Part shown: one piece after another, positions 7,926 to 16,448 of the stretch
Layout of the letters: each line of letters opens with the position of its first letter
Position numbering within the stretch: the first letter of the stretch is position 1
Translations under genes and position numbers: made by a program
Assembly: GCA_021847345.1 (NCBI GenBank)
Contig: JAJZTW010000033.1
Location: 1-39,994, forward strand
Direction: 5' to 3'
Length of the DNA stretch: 39,994 nucleotides
Origin: Pseudomonadota bacterium
GTDB lineage: Bacteria > Pseudomonadota > Gammaproteobacteria > Burkholderiales > Burkholderiaceae_C
The notes under the pieces: model-generated
Seen by the model: the letters and a program-made list of their open reading frames with translations, nothing else
Told to the model about the DNA's origin: nothing
Databases searched by the model: none

Positions 7926-8922
7926 GGCCGGACGTGGGCTGTCGCCCGACCTGGGCTCGGTAGGCGCCGGGCGAGCATCCCGCGTGTCGGCGAAAGGCAC
8001 GTCCGAGCTGACTCGCATCGGCGAAGCCAAGCTGGCGCGCAATGGCCTCGATCGACAGCGCGGTCGAAGCCAGCAGCTCTCTCGCGCGCTCGTGGCGCAG
8101 TTTGTCGTAGTAGCGATACGGGGAACAGCCGACGCTGTTGCGGAACAACCTGCTGAAGTGGAAGGGGCTCAACCCCGCCACCGAAGCCAGCTGTTCGACC
8201 GATAGTCCGTCCGGGGGCATCTCGTGAATCGCGGCCAGCACGCGCTGCAGCGCGATTCGGGACAGCTTGGGCACGGTGCGGGCCGCGGCGCGCCGGCTTG
8301 CCTGCGAGTAGCGAGCCAGCGCATGCAGGATGGCGACACGGCAACTGCTGCCCAGCAGAGGGTTCGGCCCCACGCAACTCGCCTCCTGCCACAGCCTCAC
8401 CAGCAGTTCATGCACCACCGGTTCCTCGAACCCGCGGCTGGCGAGATCCCACAATCGCTCGTCTGGCCGCGCGACGTGGAGTTCGTCGAGCAGCGCATAG
8501 GCTTGCCCCTGCGCCATGGCAAGGTAGACACACTGGGATTCCCCATCGAGTCGCCACCGCGCATCGGCTTGCGCCGGGATCACGTAGATGGCGGCCGCTG
8601 CCGGACAGAAATGTTCGCGCCAGCCGTAACCCAGATCAAACTCGACCGACGTCGAGGCGATGTTCTGCTGCGCCACGATCACCAGGTCGGATGTCGGCCC
8701 ACGCTCGAACACGTGCGCGGGCGCGCGTTGGCGCGCCAACGCCACTCCCCCCATTGCCGCCGGGCCCGGTGTGACCTCCCCTGGGATGTGTTCCCGGCGA
8801 ACCAGGATGTCTCGAAAGCTGGGACAGTCAGACATGCGGGTCTCGACGAGCGTGGAGTGGCAACGAGATACGCCGCGAAGCCTTGCGGCGGAGGTGGGGA
8901 TCGCCAGCGCGTCGAAATACAT
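7903..8922 (-). CDS. AraC-family transcriptional regulator
   Basis: 339 residues. The C-terminal 100 residues hold both helix-turn-helix units of AraC proteins: LSVEQLASVAGLSPFHFSRLFRNSVG followed by SIEAIARQLGFADASQLGRAFRRHAGCSPGAYR. The N-terminal 200 residues are a ligand or dimerisation part without a recognisable motif. The start is ambiguous: Met30 at 8835 (MSDCPSFRDILVRREH) looks like a natural N-terminus, while the ATG at 8922 is the longest choice; neither has a strong ribosome-binding site. Its 3' end overlaps the convergent amidase gene, a plausible target, although convergent overlap is not proof of regulation. Confidence 0.87.
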   Translation of the reverse strand: MYFDALAIPTSAARLRGVSRCHSTLVETRMSDCPSFRDILVRREHIPGEVTPGPAAMGGVALARQRAPAHVFERGPTSDLVIVAQQNIASTSVEFDLGYGWREHFCPAAAAIYVIPAQADARWRLDGESQCVYLAMAQGQAYALLDELHVARPDERLWDLASRGFEEPVVHELLVRLWQEASCVGPNPLLGSSCRVAILHALARYSQASRRAAARTVPKLSRIALQRVLAAIHEMPPDGLSVEQLASVAGLSPFHFSRLFRNSVGCSPYRYYDKLRHERARELLASTALSIEAIARQLGFADASQLGRAFRRHAGCSPGAYRAQVGRQPTSGLSADRSA

Positions 8923-9052
8923 CCTAACGGGGCCTTGTCGTTCGCGCGGACAGTGCCTTCACGGATGGCACATTTCGTTGTATGGCCACGGCGTTTGCTG
9001 AGGCAAGCTGCGACGTGGTGTATCTGCCACGACCGATGGAAGAAGGACACTA

Positions 9053-9559
9053 CTAGTCACGGCCGTCGTCCGGCAGCACCCAATCCGGCCTCGGGAAGTG
9101 GCAGGTGTAGCCATGCGGCTGGCGCTGCAGGTAGTCCTGATGCTCGGGCTCGGCAGGCCAGAAACTGCCTGCCGGCTGGAGCGCGGTGACGACTTTGCCC
9201 GGCCAGATTCCGCTGGCGTCGATCCTGCGGATCAGCGCCAGCGCCTCGTCGCGCTGCGCCTGGCTTCGATAGAGGATGACCGAACGATACGACGCGCCCC
9301 TGTCGTTGCCCTGGCGATCGCGCGTCGTCGGGTCGTGGATCTGAAAATACCTTTTGAGCAGATCACGGTAGCTCAGCCGCTGCGGGTCGAACACGACCTC
9401 GACGGCCTCGGCATGGCTTCCGTGATTGCGGTAGGTCGCGTTCGGGGTTTCCCCGCCGCAATAGCCCACACGCGTGGACACCACGCCGGGGAGACGACGC
9501 AGCAGTTCCTGCATGCCCCAGAAGCAGCCACCTGCAAGGATCGCGGTCTCGGTCATCAT
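9053..9559 (-). CDS. msrA: Peptide-methionine (S)-S-oxide reductase MsrA
   Basis: 168 residues, normal for MsrA. The active-site motif GGCFWG (Cys12) lies at the N-terminus, followed by the conserved GYCGG, Y(R)[33 protein letters not shown] and HQDYLQRQP blocks. It reduces the S-epimer of methionine sulfoxide in oxidised proteins using thioredoxin. It is the second gene of a leftward msrB-msrA unit and its ATG overlaps the end of msrB by 4 bases, so the pair is co-translated. No signal peptide, therefore cytoplasmic. Confidence 0.96.
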   Translation of the reverse strand: MMTETAILAGGCFWGMQELLRRLPGVVSTRVGYCGGETPNATYRNHGSHAEAVEVVFDPQRLSYRDLLKRYFQIHDPTTRDRQGNDRGASYRSVILYRSQAQRDEALALIRRIDASGIWPGKVVTALQPAGSFWPAEPEHQDYLQRQPHGYTCHFPRPDWVLPDDGRD

Positions 9560-10164
9560 TCACCCTCTACTTGGTCAAGGTAGTCCGCGTATCCCCGGGC
9601 GGCCATTTCGGCACGCGGGACGAAGCGCAGCGCCGCCGAATTGATGCAGTAGCGCCGCCCGCCGCGGTCGCGCGGCCCATCGTCGAACACATGGCCGAGG
9701 TGGCTGTTTCCGGCGGCCGAGCGAACTTCGGTTCGGATCATGCCGTAGGAGCGGTCGAGCGACTCGCGGACGCGGTCTGCGTCGATCGGCCGCGTGAAAC
9801 TCGGCCAGCCGCATCCGCTGTCGAACTTGTCGCTGGACGCGAACAGCGGTTCCCCGGTCACGATATCGACATAGATTCCGCGCTCGCGGTGATGCAGGTA
9901 GCGCCCGCTTCCCGGCGGCTCGGTCGCCCCCTCCTGCGTCACCCTGCGAGCCATCGGATCGAGTGCCTTCAAGGCCTCGGGACGCACACGGTACTGAGGG
10001 CCCCCAGGGCCGGGCTGCGCCCAGCCCGCCCCCCGTGGGGGTCGAGGAAACTTGGGGCGGCCCTGCGTTTTCTCGTGAGCGCCCCCAGGGCCGGGCTGCG
10101 CCCAGCCCGCCCCCCATGGGGGTCGAGAAAACTTGGGGCGGCCCTGCGTTTTCTCGTGAGTCAT
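9556..10164 (-). CDS. msrB: Peptide-methionine (R)-S-oxide reductase MsrB with a repeat-derived N-terminus
   Basis: 202 residues. The enzyme part (about 56-202) shows the full MsrB signature: [55 protein letters not shown] and [12 protein letters not shown] with the catalytic Cys about 173. It reduces the R-epimer of Met sulfoxide, complementing MsrA. Zinc CxxC pairs are absent. Odd: residues 3-55 are two near-identical copies of a 27-residue unit ([24 protein letters not shown]) encoded by an 81-bp DNA tandem repeat, not part of the enzyme fold. The ATG at 10164 has GGGAG 8 bases upstream and is the only start before the repeats in this frame, as a TGA lies just upstream. A stronger AAAGGAGG (10201-10208 on the other strand) faces a different frame. 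Confidence 0.92.
   Translation of the reverse strand: MTHEKTQGRPKFSRPPWGAGWAQPGPGGAHEKTQGRPKFPRPPRGAGWAQPGPGGPQYRVRPEALKALDPMARRVTQEGATEPPGSGRYLHHRERGIYVDIVTGEPLFASSDKFDSGCGWPSFTRPIDADRVRESLDRSYGMIRTEVRSAAGNSHLGHVFDDGPRDRGGRRYCINSAALRFVPRAEMAARGYADYLDQVEGE
10000..10160. repeat. 81-bp tandem repeat (two units) inside the msrB 5' end
   Basis: Units 10000-10080 and 10081-10160 are in exact 81-base register and differ at about two internal positions (CCGTGGGGG versus CCATGGGGG, and GAGGAAAC versus GAGAAAAC). Each unit carries a GC-rich palindrome, GGGCTGCGCCCAGCCC. Because 81 is divisible by three, it adds exactly 27 codons per unit to msrB. It looks like a short interspersed, REP-like sequence that has entered a gene and duplicated. 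Confidence 0.85.
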
Positions 10165-10390
10165 TGCTGGATCTCCCGGTCAACATCGGCACGACACCGA
10201 CCTCCTTTCGTCGAGTGACCACAGGATTCCTTACAGCCGGCGGCGCGATGCCGCGCACCTGGACGGAGGTGGGTTCGAGCACGGAGCCGCCGTCGCGCCG
10301 CGGCGGTGGCATCCATCCAGGAGAGGCCGCACCCACGCGGGCCCGCCCCGCTCGTACGATGGAAGGCTTCCCACGCCTCGCACGGACCCC

Positions 10391-11738
10391 ATGTCGCCAG
10401 ATTCCCAGGACAAACCCCTTGATGCCGTCGTGGCCGCGGTGCAACTGCCCGACGTGAGCGACGGGGATTTCGAGTCCTCGCTCGCCGAACTGCGCGAACT
10501 GGCGAAGACCCTGGGTTATCGGGTGGTGCAGACCTTCACCCAGAAGCGCGCCAACTTCGACACCACAGCCTACCTGGGCACGGGCAAGCGCGAGGAGGTG
10601 CGCGAATTCGTGGAAAGCCAGGCCGGCGCTGCACGCGACGAGCGCCCCGGCCACGCGACGACCCCGGAGCTCGAGGGCATCCAGGTGCTGTTGATCGACC
10701 ACGAGATCTCCCCGTCCCAGGCGCAACCTGGAGAAGGCCGTGGGATGCGAGGTGATGGACCGCACCATGGTGATCCTGGAGATCTTCCACCGCCACGCGC
10801 GCTCGCGCGCCGCGCGTGCGCAGGTGGAGATCGCGCGCCTGGGCTACATGGCGCCGCGCCTGCGTGAGGCGGCCAAGCTGGCGGGGCCGCAGGGACGACA
10901 GCGCAGCGGAACGGGGGGCCGCGGCGCCGGTGAATCCCACACCGAGCTGGACCGGCGCAAGATCCGCGACCGCATCGCCGAGCTGCAGATGGAAATCGAC
11001 GCCATGGGCACCGAGCGCCAGACCCAGCGCGCGCGGCGCCAGCAGGGCGTGGCCAGCCTGGCGCTGGTGGGCTATACCAACGCTGGCAAGTCAACGCTGA
11101 TGCGCGCCCTCACCGGCAGCGAGGTGCTGGTGGCGAACAAGTTGTTCGCCACCCTGGACACCACCGTGCGCGTGCTGCACCCGGAAAGCGTGCCGCGGGT
11201 TCTGGTCAGCGATACCGTCGGTTTCATCAAGAAGCTGCCCCACGGCCTGGTGGAATCCTTCAAGTCCACGCTGGACGAGGCGCTGGACGCCTCGCTGCTG
11301 CTGCACGTGATCGACGCCAGCGACCCGGGCTTCGAGCGCCAGCGCCAGGTCACCGACGACGTGCTGGCCGAGATCGGCGCGCAGCAGACCCCGCGCATCC
11401 GCGTGTTCAACAAGATCGACCAGGTCGGCGACGCGAACAGGCAGCTCGAAGTCGAAGCCCAGCTGCGCGCCAGCTACCCCGGCTGCGTCGTGATGAGCGC
11501 CCGCCGCGCCGACGACGTGGCGAAACTGCGCTCGCTCATCCTGAGCTTTTTCCAGAAGGGCCTGGTGGAGGCCGAGCTGTTCGTGCCGTGGTCCGCGCAG
11601 CAGCTGCGGCGCGACATCTACGCCCGCTGCGAGGTCCTGGCCGAAAGCGCCGACGAGTCCGGCGCCAGGTTCCGTGTGCGCGCGCAGCCCTCGGACATCG
11701 GTTTTCTTCACGAATGCGGGGCCACGGCTGCGTCTTGA
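10391..11738 (+). pseudogene. hflX: GTPase HflX, interrupted by a frameshift
   Basis: Together the two frames make a complete HflX-size protein (about 449 residues), the ribosome-associated GTPase that splits stalled or heat-damaged ribosomes. Frame one (from the ATG at 10391) gives the N-terminal HflX domain up to VLLIDHEISPSQA; frame two resumes as NLEKAVGCEVMDRTMVILEIF and runs to 11738 with G1 GYTNAGKST, G3 DTVGF and G4 NKID. The break is at 10721-10725, where GCGCAAC stands where an intact gene would read GCGCGCAAC: two bases missing from a GC dinucleotide run. Either the gene is inactive, or this is a sequencing/assembly slip, or a slippage event restores the frame. Both halves are otherwise well conserved, so the lesion is recent or artefactual. 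Upstream 10165-10390 contains no other gene. Confidence 0.88.
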
Positions 11739-11867
11739 GGCCCGGATCAAGGATGGCCCTGATCCGCTGACCGGGAGAAACCTGGCGCGTCAGGCATGCC
11801 CGGCCCGGTCGATGCCCATGCGCCGCGCATGGCGCTGCAAACGGTGGCCCGCATCGACTCGCCGGGC

Positions 11868-12947
11868 TCAGTCGATCCGCAGCGGACCCGACCCCGGCAG
11901 GCGGGTCACCAGGTCCTGGCCCATCAGGCGCGACGGGGTATAGGCGCCGCCCGCGGGGGCGTTGCCGAGCAGGTGCTCGACGACGGCCAGCGATGCGCTG
12001 GCCGTCAGGCTGTACCCGTTGGCGGTACGGATTCTCGCGACCTTGGTCTCGCCGCGGGCATTGGTCGCCTCGCCCCACACGTACGTGGGCATCTGCTGTC
12101 GCTCGTGCTCGCTGGGGCCCTTGACGCTGCGGCCGATGCGAGCCTTGATCCAGCGCTGCACCCATGACAGGCGCAGCAGCGGGCGAATCAGGTTGGCGCG
12201 GCGAGCCCTGGCGATCATCGCCGGGGAGCCGGGCAGGTAGACCTCGATGTTGGGAATGCCCGTGCTGTGGAAGGCGGTGGACACATCGCCCCACGGGATG
12301 GTCATGGAGTCCTTGAGTCCATCGCCGAAGTCGATTCGCCGCACCTTGCAGGCCAGCCCGACGTCGACGATCCGGCCGTCGCGACGCACCTTGCCACCTT
12401 GCGCGAGGCCTTCGACCGAGGTCTTGGCCGTTCCCGCAGACATGCCCGAGCGGGAGTCGAAGCCCAGCGCCAGGTGGGTCGCGTCGGGCATCGCCGCCTT
12501 CAGCGCCGCGGCGACACAGTCGGTCGGGACGACGTCGAAGCCGACTCCGGGGCACAGCACGACTGCGGCGGCGGCTGCCTGCGCTCCCAGGGATTGCGCC
12601 AGTTCGAACACCGCGATCTCGCCGGTGATGTCGAGATAGTGCACCCGCGCCTGGATGCAGGCCCGCATCATGACCTCGGCCGTCGCGGAAAACGGCCCCG
12701 CGCAATGCAGCACCAGCGCAAGGCCGTCGATCTGCCGCGCGACCTGCGCGGAGTCGTCCAGCGCGAACACCCGTGACTCGAGCCCCAGTTCGCCGGCCAG
12801 CGCCTGCACGGCTTGGCGGTTGCGGCCCGCGAGCAAGGGCTTGAGCCCGCGCTTGACGGCTTCGCGGGCGATCAGACTGCCGGTGTAGCCGTTGGCGCCG
12901 TAGATCATCCAGGCGGGTCTGGGGGATGCCGGGTGGTCGTCGTTCAT
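11868..12947 (-). CDS. Saccharopine dehydrogenase-like NAD(P)-binding oxidoreductase
   Basis: 359 residues from the ATG at 12947 (an ATG at 13019 would add 24 residues that look unlike a protein start). The N-terminus is a Rossmann fold: AWMIYGANGYTGSLIAREAVKRG with a GxxGxxG loop, followed by LLAGRN, then VLHCAGPFSATAEVMMRACIQARVHYLDITGE and CPGVGFDVVPTDC. This pattern is typical of the saccharopine dehydrogenase/trans-acting enoyl reductase group, whose members reduce unsaturated lipid or polyketide intermediates, but many are uncharacterised. No lysine-pathway or polyketide gene lies nearby, so the substrate is unknown. It is a single leftward gene divergent from the MFS-tetR operon and converging on hflX. 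Confidence 0.82.
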   Translation of the reverse strand: MNDDHPASPRPAWMIYGANGYTGSLIAREAVKRGLKPLLAGRNRQAVQALAGELGLESRVFALDDSAQVARQIDGLALVLHCAGPFSATAEVMMRACIQARVHYLDITGEIAVFELAQSLGAQAAAAAVVLCPGVGFDVVPTDCVAAALKAAMPDATHLALGFDSRSGMSAGTAKTSVEGLAQGGKVRRDGRIVDVGLACKVRRIDFGDGLKDSMTIPWGDVSTAFHSTGIPNIEVYLPGSPAMIARARRANLIRPLLRLSWVQRWIKARIGRSVKGPSEHERQQMPTYVWGEATNARGETKVARIRTANGYSLTASASLAVVEHLLGNAPAGGAYTPSRLMGQDLVTRLPGSGPLRID

Positions 12948-13050
12948 CGGGGTCGCGGATGGGAAAGGGGCCGGGCGGATGGCCCGGATCCGCCGTGAAT
13001 CATCGCACGCCGGCACCATGCCCGGCGCGCAAGGCGAGGGAGTTTGTTAT

Positions 13051-13064
13051 ATGATGAACATCAT
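13051..13064. promoter_or_regulatory. Palindrome in the MFS-tetR promoter region
   Basis: ATGATG-AA-CATCAT, 14 bases, in the only AT-rich patch between the two divergent genes and about 105 bases before the MFS gene start; GTTATAT just before it could serve as a -10 element. The operon carries its own TetR regulator, so this is the best candidate operator. Confidence 0.5.
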
Positions 13065-13167
13065 CAAAAAAAGGCTCTGGCCAGGGGCCTGGCGAATCGT
13101 TGCCGCGGATGCGTGAATCCGCAGCCATCGGGGGCCACCCGAATCTGGCGCAATCGGAGAGCGCATC

Positions 13168-14772
13168 GTGAACCCAGGCAGGACTGACTCCCCCTCGATC
13201 GCCGTCGCAGGTCCGGCCCGCCGGGCGCGCTGGGTCAGCGGTCGCGCAGCCCGGGTGTTGCTGTGCGTATCCGGGGTTTCGTTCATGATCATGCTCGACG
13301 CCAACGTCGTCGCCGTGTCGCTGCCGGCGATCGCCCGCAGCCTCGGGAGTTCCTTCGCCGATATCGAGTGGGTGGTCAGCGCCTACATCCTCGCCTTTGC
13401 CGCATGCCTGATGCCGATGGGTGCGCTGGCCGACCGCTTCGGCAGGCGCCGGCTGCTGCTGCTCGGACTGGCGCTGTTCACCTTCGCGTCGCTGCTGTGC
13501 GGCCTGGCGCCCGGTGCCGGGGCGCTGAACGCGGCTCGCGCGGTGCAGGGGGTCGGCGCGGCCCTGCAGCTCAGCGCGGCCCTGGCGGTGCTGGGGCACG
13601 AGTTCCGCGGCGCCGATCGCGCGCGGGCCTTCGGCTTCTGGGGAACGGTGATCGGGGTCGCGGTGGCGCTGGGCCCGCTGGTCGGCGGGGCCATCACGTC
13701 GAGCGTGGGTTGGCGCTGGGTGTTCTTCGTCAATGTGCCCATCGGCCTCGCGCTGCTGCTGCTGGGCAACTCGGCGGTCGAGGAGTCCAGGGACCCTGAG
13801 GCGCAGCGAGTCGACATCGCCGGAATGTTGTTGTTCGCTGCCGGGCTGTACACCCTGATCCGGGCGATGATCGGCGCCAACGGCGCGGGCTGGGGTAGTT
13901 CCACGACGCTGCTGGGCTTCGCCATCGCGGCGCTGCTGTTTGCCGCCTATGGCCTGGCCGAAGGGTTGCAGCAGCGTCCGATGGTGGACTTCGGGCTGTT
14001 CCGCAGGCGCACCTTCCTGGGCAGCAGCATCGCGATGATCGGATTCGCGGCTTCCGCGCAGGTCATGCTGACCTACCTTCCGCTGTACCTGCAGAACGCG
14101 TACGGCTACGGAGCCGCCACGGCCGGCTTGCGCATGATGCCGTTCGCGCTACCGCTGTTCCTGTTCCCGCGCATCGCCGCCGCGCTGGCCGCCAGGATCT
14201 CGGGGCGCGGCGTGTTGAGCCTGGGCTTGCTGGTCACCGCGGCCGGCAACGCGCTGACGGCGTGGCTGGTGGGCGAGCACGCGGCGTACCTGGCGGTGGC
14301 CGTCGGCATGGCCGTCACCGGTTGCGGAGCAGGACTTCTCAACGGCGAGACCGCGAAGGTCTCGATGAGCGTGATTCCCCCCGAGCGTGGAGGCATGGCT
14401 TCAGGCATCGGCGCGACCCTGCGCTTCACCGGGCTGGTGACCGGAATCACCGCGCTCGGCGCGGTGCTGGTCGGCCAGACGCGCGAGCGTTTCGCCGCCT
14501 CGATCTCGGCAATCGACACCAGGCTGCCGCCGCTGCACGCGATGGTGTCCCGGCTGGTCGCCGGCGATCTGCCGGGTATGCTGGCGGGACTGCCAACGCC
14601 GACCAGGCAGGCGCTGGCGCGTATCGCACGTCAGAGCTACGCCACGGGGTTCGCGACGGTGCTGGTTTGCGCCGCCGCCGTCGCGCTGGTCGCCGCGCTG
14701 GCGAGCTGGCTGCTGATCAGCGCGGCCGAAACCTCGCCTGAGCCGAGGCCGCAAATCGGGAGATCGTCGTGA
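13168..14772 (+). CDS. MFS drug efflux transporter, DHA2 (EmrB/QacA) type
   Basis: 534 residues with about 14 predicted hydrophobic segments. Early motifs MLDANVVAVSLPAIARSLG and GALADRFGRRRLLLLGLALF (MFS motif A) and GPLVGGAITSSVGWRWVFFVNVPIG (antiporter motif C region) place it in the 14-helix DHA2 family of proton-driven multidrug exporters in the inner membrane. The GTG start at 13168 follows CGGAGA. Its stop overlaps the start of the downstream tetR gene by 4 bases (GTGA), so the pair is one operon and probably regulated by the TetR product through the palindrome at 13051-13064. No periplasmic adaptor (EmrA-like) gene accompanies it, so it probably works alone across the inner membrane. 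Confidence 0.9.
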   Translation: MNPGRTDSPSIAVAGPARRARWVSGRAARVLLCVSGVSFMIMLDANVVAVSLPAIARSLGSSFADIEWVVSAYILAFAACLMPMGALADRFGRRRLLLLGLALFTFASLLCGLAPGAGALNAARAVQGVGAALQLSAALAVLGHEFRGADRARAFGFWGTVIGVAVALGPLVGGAITSSVGWRWVFFVNVPIGLALLLLGNSAVEESRDPEAQRVDIAGMLLFAAGLYTLIRAMIGANGAGWGSSTTLLGFAIAALLFAAYGLAEGLQQRPMVDFGLFRRRTFLGSSIAMIGFAASAQVMLTYLPLYLQNAYGYGAATAGLRMMPFALPLFLFPRIAAALAARISGRGVLSLGLLVTAAGNALTAWLVGEHAAYLAVAVGMAVTGCGAGLLNGETAKVSMSVIPPERGGMASGIGATLRFTGLVTGITALGAVLVGQTRERFAASISAIDTRLPPLHAMVSRLVAGDLPGMLAGLPTPTRQALARIARQSYATGFATVLVCAAAVALVAALASWLLISAAETSPEPRPQIGRSS

Positions 14773-15359
14773 AAGTCAGCAGGGAACAGGCCGAACGCAA
14801 TCGCCGGCAAGTCGTCGCGTCGGCGGCCGGCTTGTTCCGCGAGCACGGTTTCGATGGCATCGGGCTCGGCGAGGTCATGCGCGCGGCTGGCCTCACTCAT
14901 GGCGGCTTCTACAAGCAGTTCGACTCCAAGGAGGGGCTGGTTCGCGAGGCCATGGCCGCTGCGCTGGAGCGCAGCCGCGCAAAATGGAAGCAACGGATCG
15001 CCGCCAGCGAAGGCGATCCGCTGGCCACCTTTGTCGAGGGCTACCTGTCGCCGGCGCACCGCGACAATCCGGCCGACGGCTGCGCCTTCGCGGCGCTCGC
15101 CGCGGAGGCCGCGCGCCGCGACGACCCGCAGCTGCGCGAGGTGTTCGAGGAGCAGGCCAGGGGCTATCTGGGCATGCTCGGCTCGATGCTCGATGACCAG
15201 CCCGGGGCTTGCAGCCGGGACCGGGCGCTGGTCGTGCTGTCGACCGTCGTCGGCGCCTTGCTGATGTCGCGGGTGGTCATCGACCCCGAACTGTCGGGTG
15301 ACTTCCTGCGGGCCGCCGCAGCGGCGATCCTGCGCAAGGATCGAAGCGCCGACACCTGA
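14769..15359 (+). CDS. TetR/AcrR-family regulator
   Basis: 196 residues. The N-terminal HTH spans about residues 10-55: NRRQVVASAAGLFREHGFDGIGLGEVMRAAGLTHGGFYKQFDSKEGL, split here by its core elements 'GLFREHGFDGIGL' (helix 1-2) and 'AAGLTHGGFYKQF' (recognition helix), the classical TetR pattern. The C-terminal ligand-binding domain is of the 'GCAFAALAAEAARRD' type seen in repressors of oxidoreductase and efflux genes. The GTG start at 14769 overlaps the MFS stop. It probably represses its own operon and is released by an efflux substrate. Confidence 0.9.
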   Translation: MKVSREQAERNRRQVVASAAGLFREHGFDGIGLGEVMRAAGLTHGGFYKQFDSKEGLVREAMAAALERSRAKWKQRIAASEGDPLATFVEGYLSPAHRDNPADGCAFAALAAEAARRDDPQLREVFEEQARGYLGMLGSMLDDQPGACSRDRALVVLSTVVGALLMSRVVIDPELSGDFLRAAAAAILRKDRSADT

Positions 15360-15385
15360 GCAGCTGTCGGCAAGGCGGCCCGGCT

Positions 15386-16081
15386 TCAGGCCAGGTTTTT
15401 CTGGAAGAACGCCATCGTGCGGTCCCAGGCGAGTTTCGCGGCCTCAGGGTGGTAGCCGAGCGGCGGCAGGTTGCGCGCGTCGGATTCCTCGTTCGCGAAG
15501 GCGTGTTTGGCGTCGTAGCGGTAGAACTCGTACTTCACCTTGGCTGCCTGGAGTCTTTGTTCCAGCGTGTCCACGCCGGCGATGGCGAAGAACTGGTCCT
15601 GGGTGCCCCAGTGGCCGAGCAGCGGTGCCTTGATCTTGCTCGCGTCGATGTAGTCGAGCGGGGGATAGCCGTACCAGGTCGCGTTGGCGTCGCTTTCAGG
15701 AACATGAACCGAAGCAAGCAGCGTCAGTGCGCCGCCCATGCAGTAGCCCATCACGCCGGCCTTCGAGCTGCCCGTCGCCTTGAGGTACTGCACGGCACCG
15801 CGAATGTCCTGACTGGCCGCGTCGGCAAAATCCAGGCCGTTCATCAAATGCTCGGCTTCGTTCGCCTCGAGCGCAAGCTTGCCGCGATAGAGGTCAGGAA
15901 CGAGTGCCCGGTAGCCTCGGGCGGCCAGCTTCTCGGCGACGCCCTTGATCTGCTCGTCGAGACCCCACCACTCCTGGATCACCACGACTCCCGGCGCCTT
16001 GCTGCCCTGGGTCGGTTCCACCATGTAGCCGCTCGAGGCCTTGCCGTCGGGCCGTGCGTAGCTGATCATTCCACTCATCAT
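15386..16081 (-). CDS. Dienelactone hydrolase family protein
   Basis: 231 residues, close to the 230-240 of the family. The alpha/beta-hydrolase triad is visible: Cys114 in GYCMGG (nucleophile elbow), Asp162 in GTQDQFF and His193 in AKHAF. Also typical are VVVIQEWWGLDEQIKGVAEKLAARGYRALVPDLY at residues 32-65, read here as the blocks VVVIQEWWGL and GYRALVPDLY. The ATG at 16081 is chosen because AGGAG precedes it by 4 bases; an upstream start at 16165 would add an unlikely Arg-rich tail. Family members open lactone rings, for instance dienelactone in chlorocatechol breakdown, but many are general carboxylic-ester hydrolases; no catechol genes are nearby, so function is open. Cytoplasmic, monocistronic, converging on tetR 26 bases away. 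Confidence 0.88.
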   Translation of the reverse strand: MMSGMISYARPDGKASSGYMVEPTQGSKAPGVVVIQEWWGLDEQIKGVAEKLAARGYRALVPDLYRGKLALEANEAEHLMNGLDFADAASQDIRGAVQYLKATGSSKAGVMGYCMGGALTLLASVHVPESDANATWYGYPPLDYIDASKIKAPLLGHWGTQDQFFAIAGVDTLEQRLQAAKVKYEFYRYDAKHAFANEESDARNLPPLGYHPEAAKLAWDRTMAFFQKNLA

Positions 16082-16448
16082 CGTTCTCCTCGGTGTGCAT
16101 TGCGACTGTTGCCGCCGACGGCGGCTTTTCCTGGCCAGCGCGTCGCCTGGCACGCTGCTCCCCATCGCGTCGGCGCCGACACCCCAAGCCTATCCGAGGC
16201 AACGCGCCAGCATGGAACCGTCCCGGATTTGGACGAGCGCGGGCGCTTCGAAACCTTCGGCGCACCGGGCGCGACGCCTGCGTGGATGCGCTCGGCGCGA
16301 GCGTCGACAGGCGATACAGGCCGGAGTTTGCGGCCCGGTTGGTCGAGCCGGAGCGCGATCGACACTCGGTAGACTTCGGCTCGAGCCGCTGTCGCCGCGG
16401 GCGTGCGGCAGGCAGCCGATGCCCCCTCGTATCGCCACCCAAGCTTCC
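16082..16448. other. Gene-free stretch between two divergent genes
   Basis: About 365 bases separating the leftward dienelactone-hydrolase gene from the rightward transglutaminase-like gene. It must hold both promoters. Open frames here have no family motif, and I see no clear palindrome or -35/-10 pair. Confidence 0.4.

Noticed and set aside
11743..11776. GGATCA/TGATCC hairpin after hflX as a terminator
   Set aside because: Only 6 bp with a long loop and no U-run.
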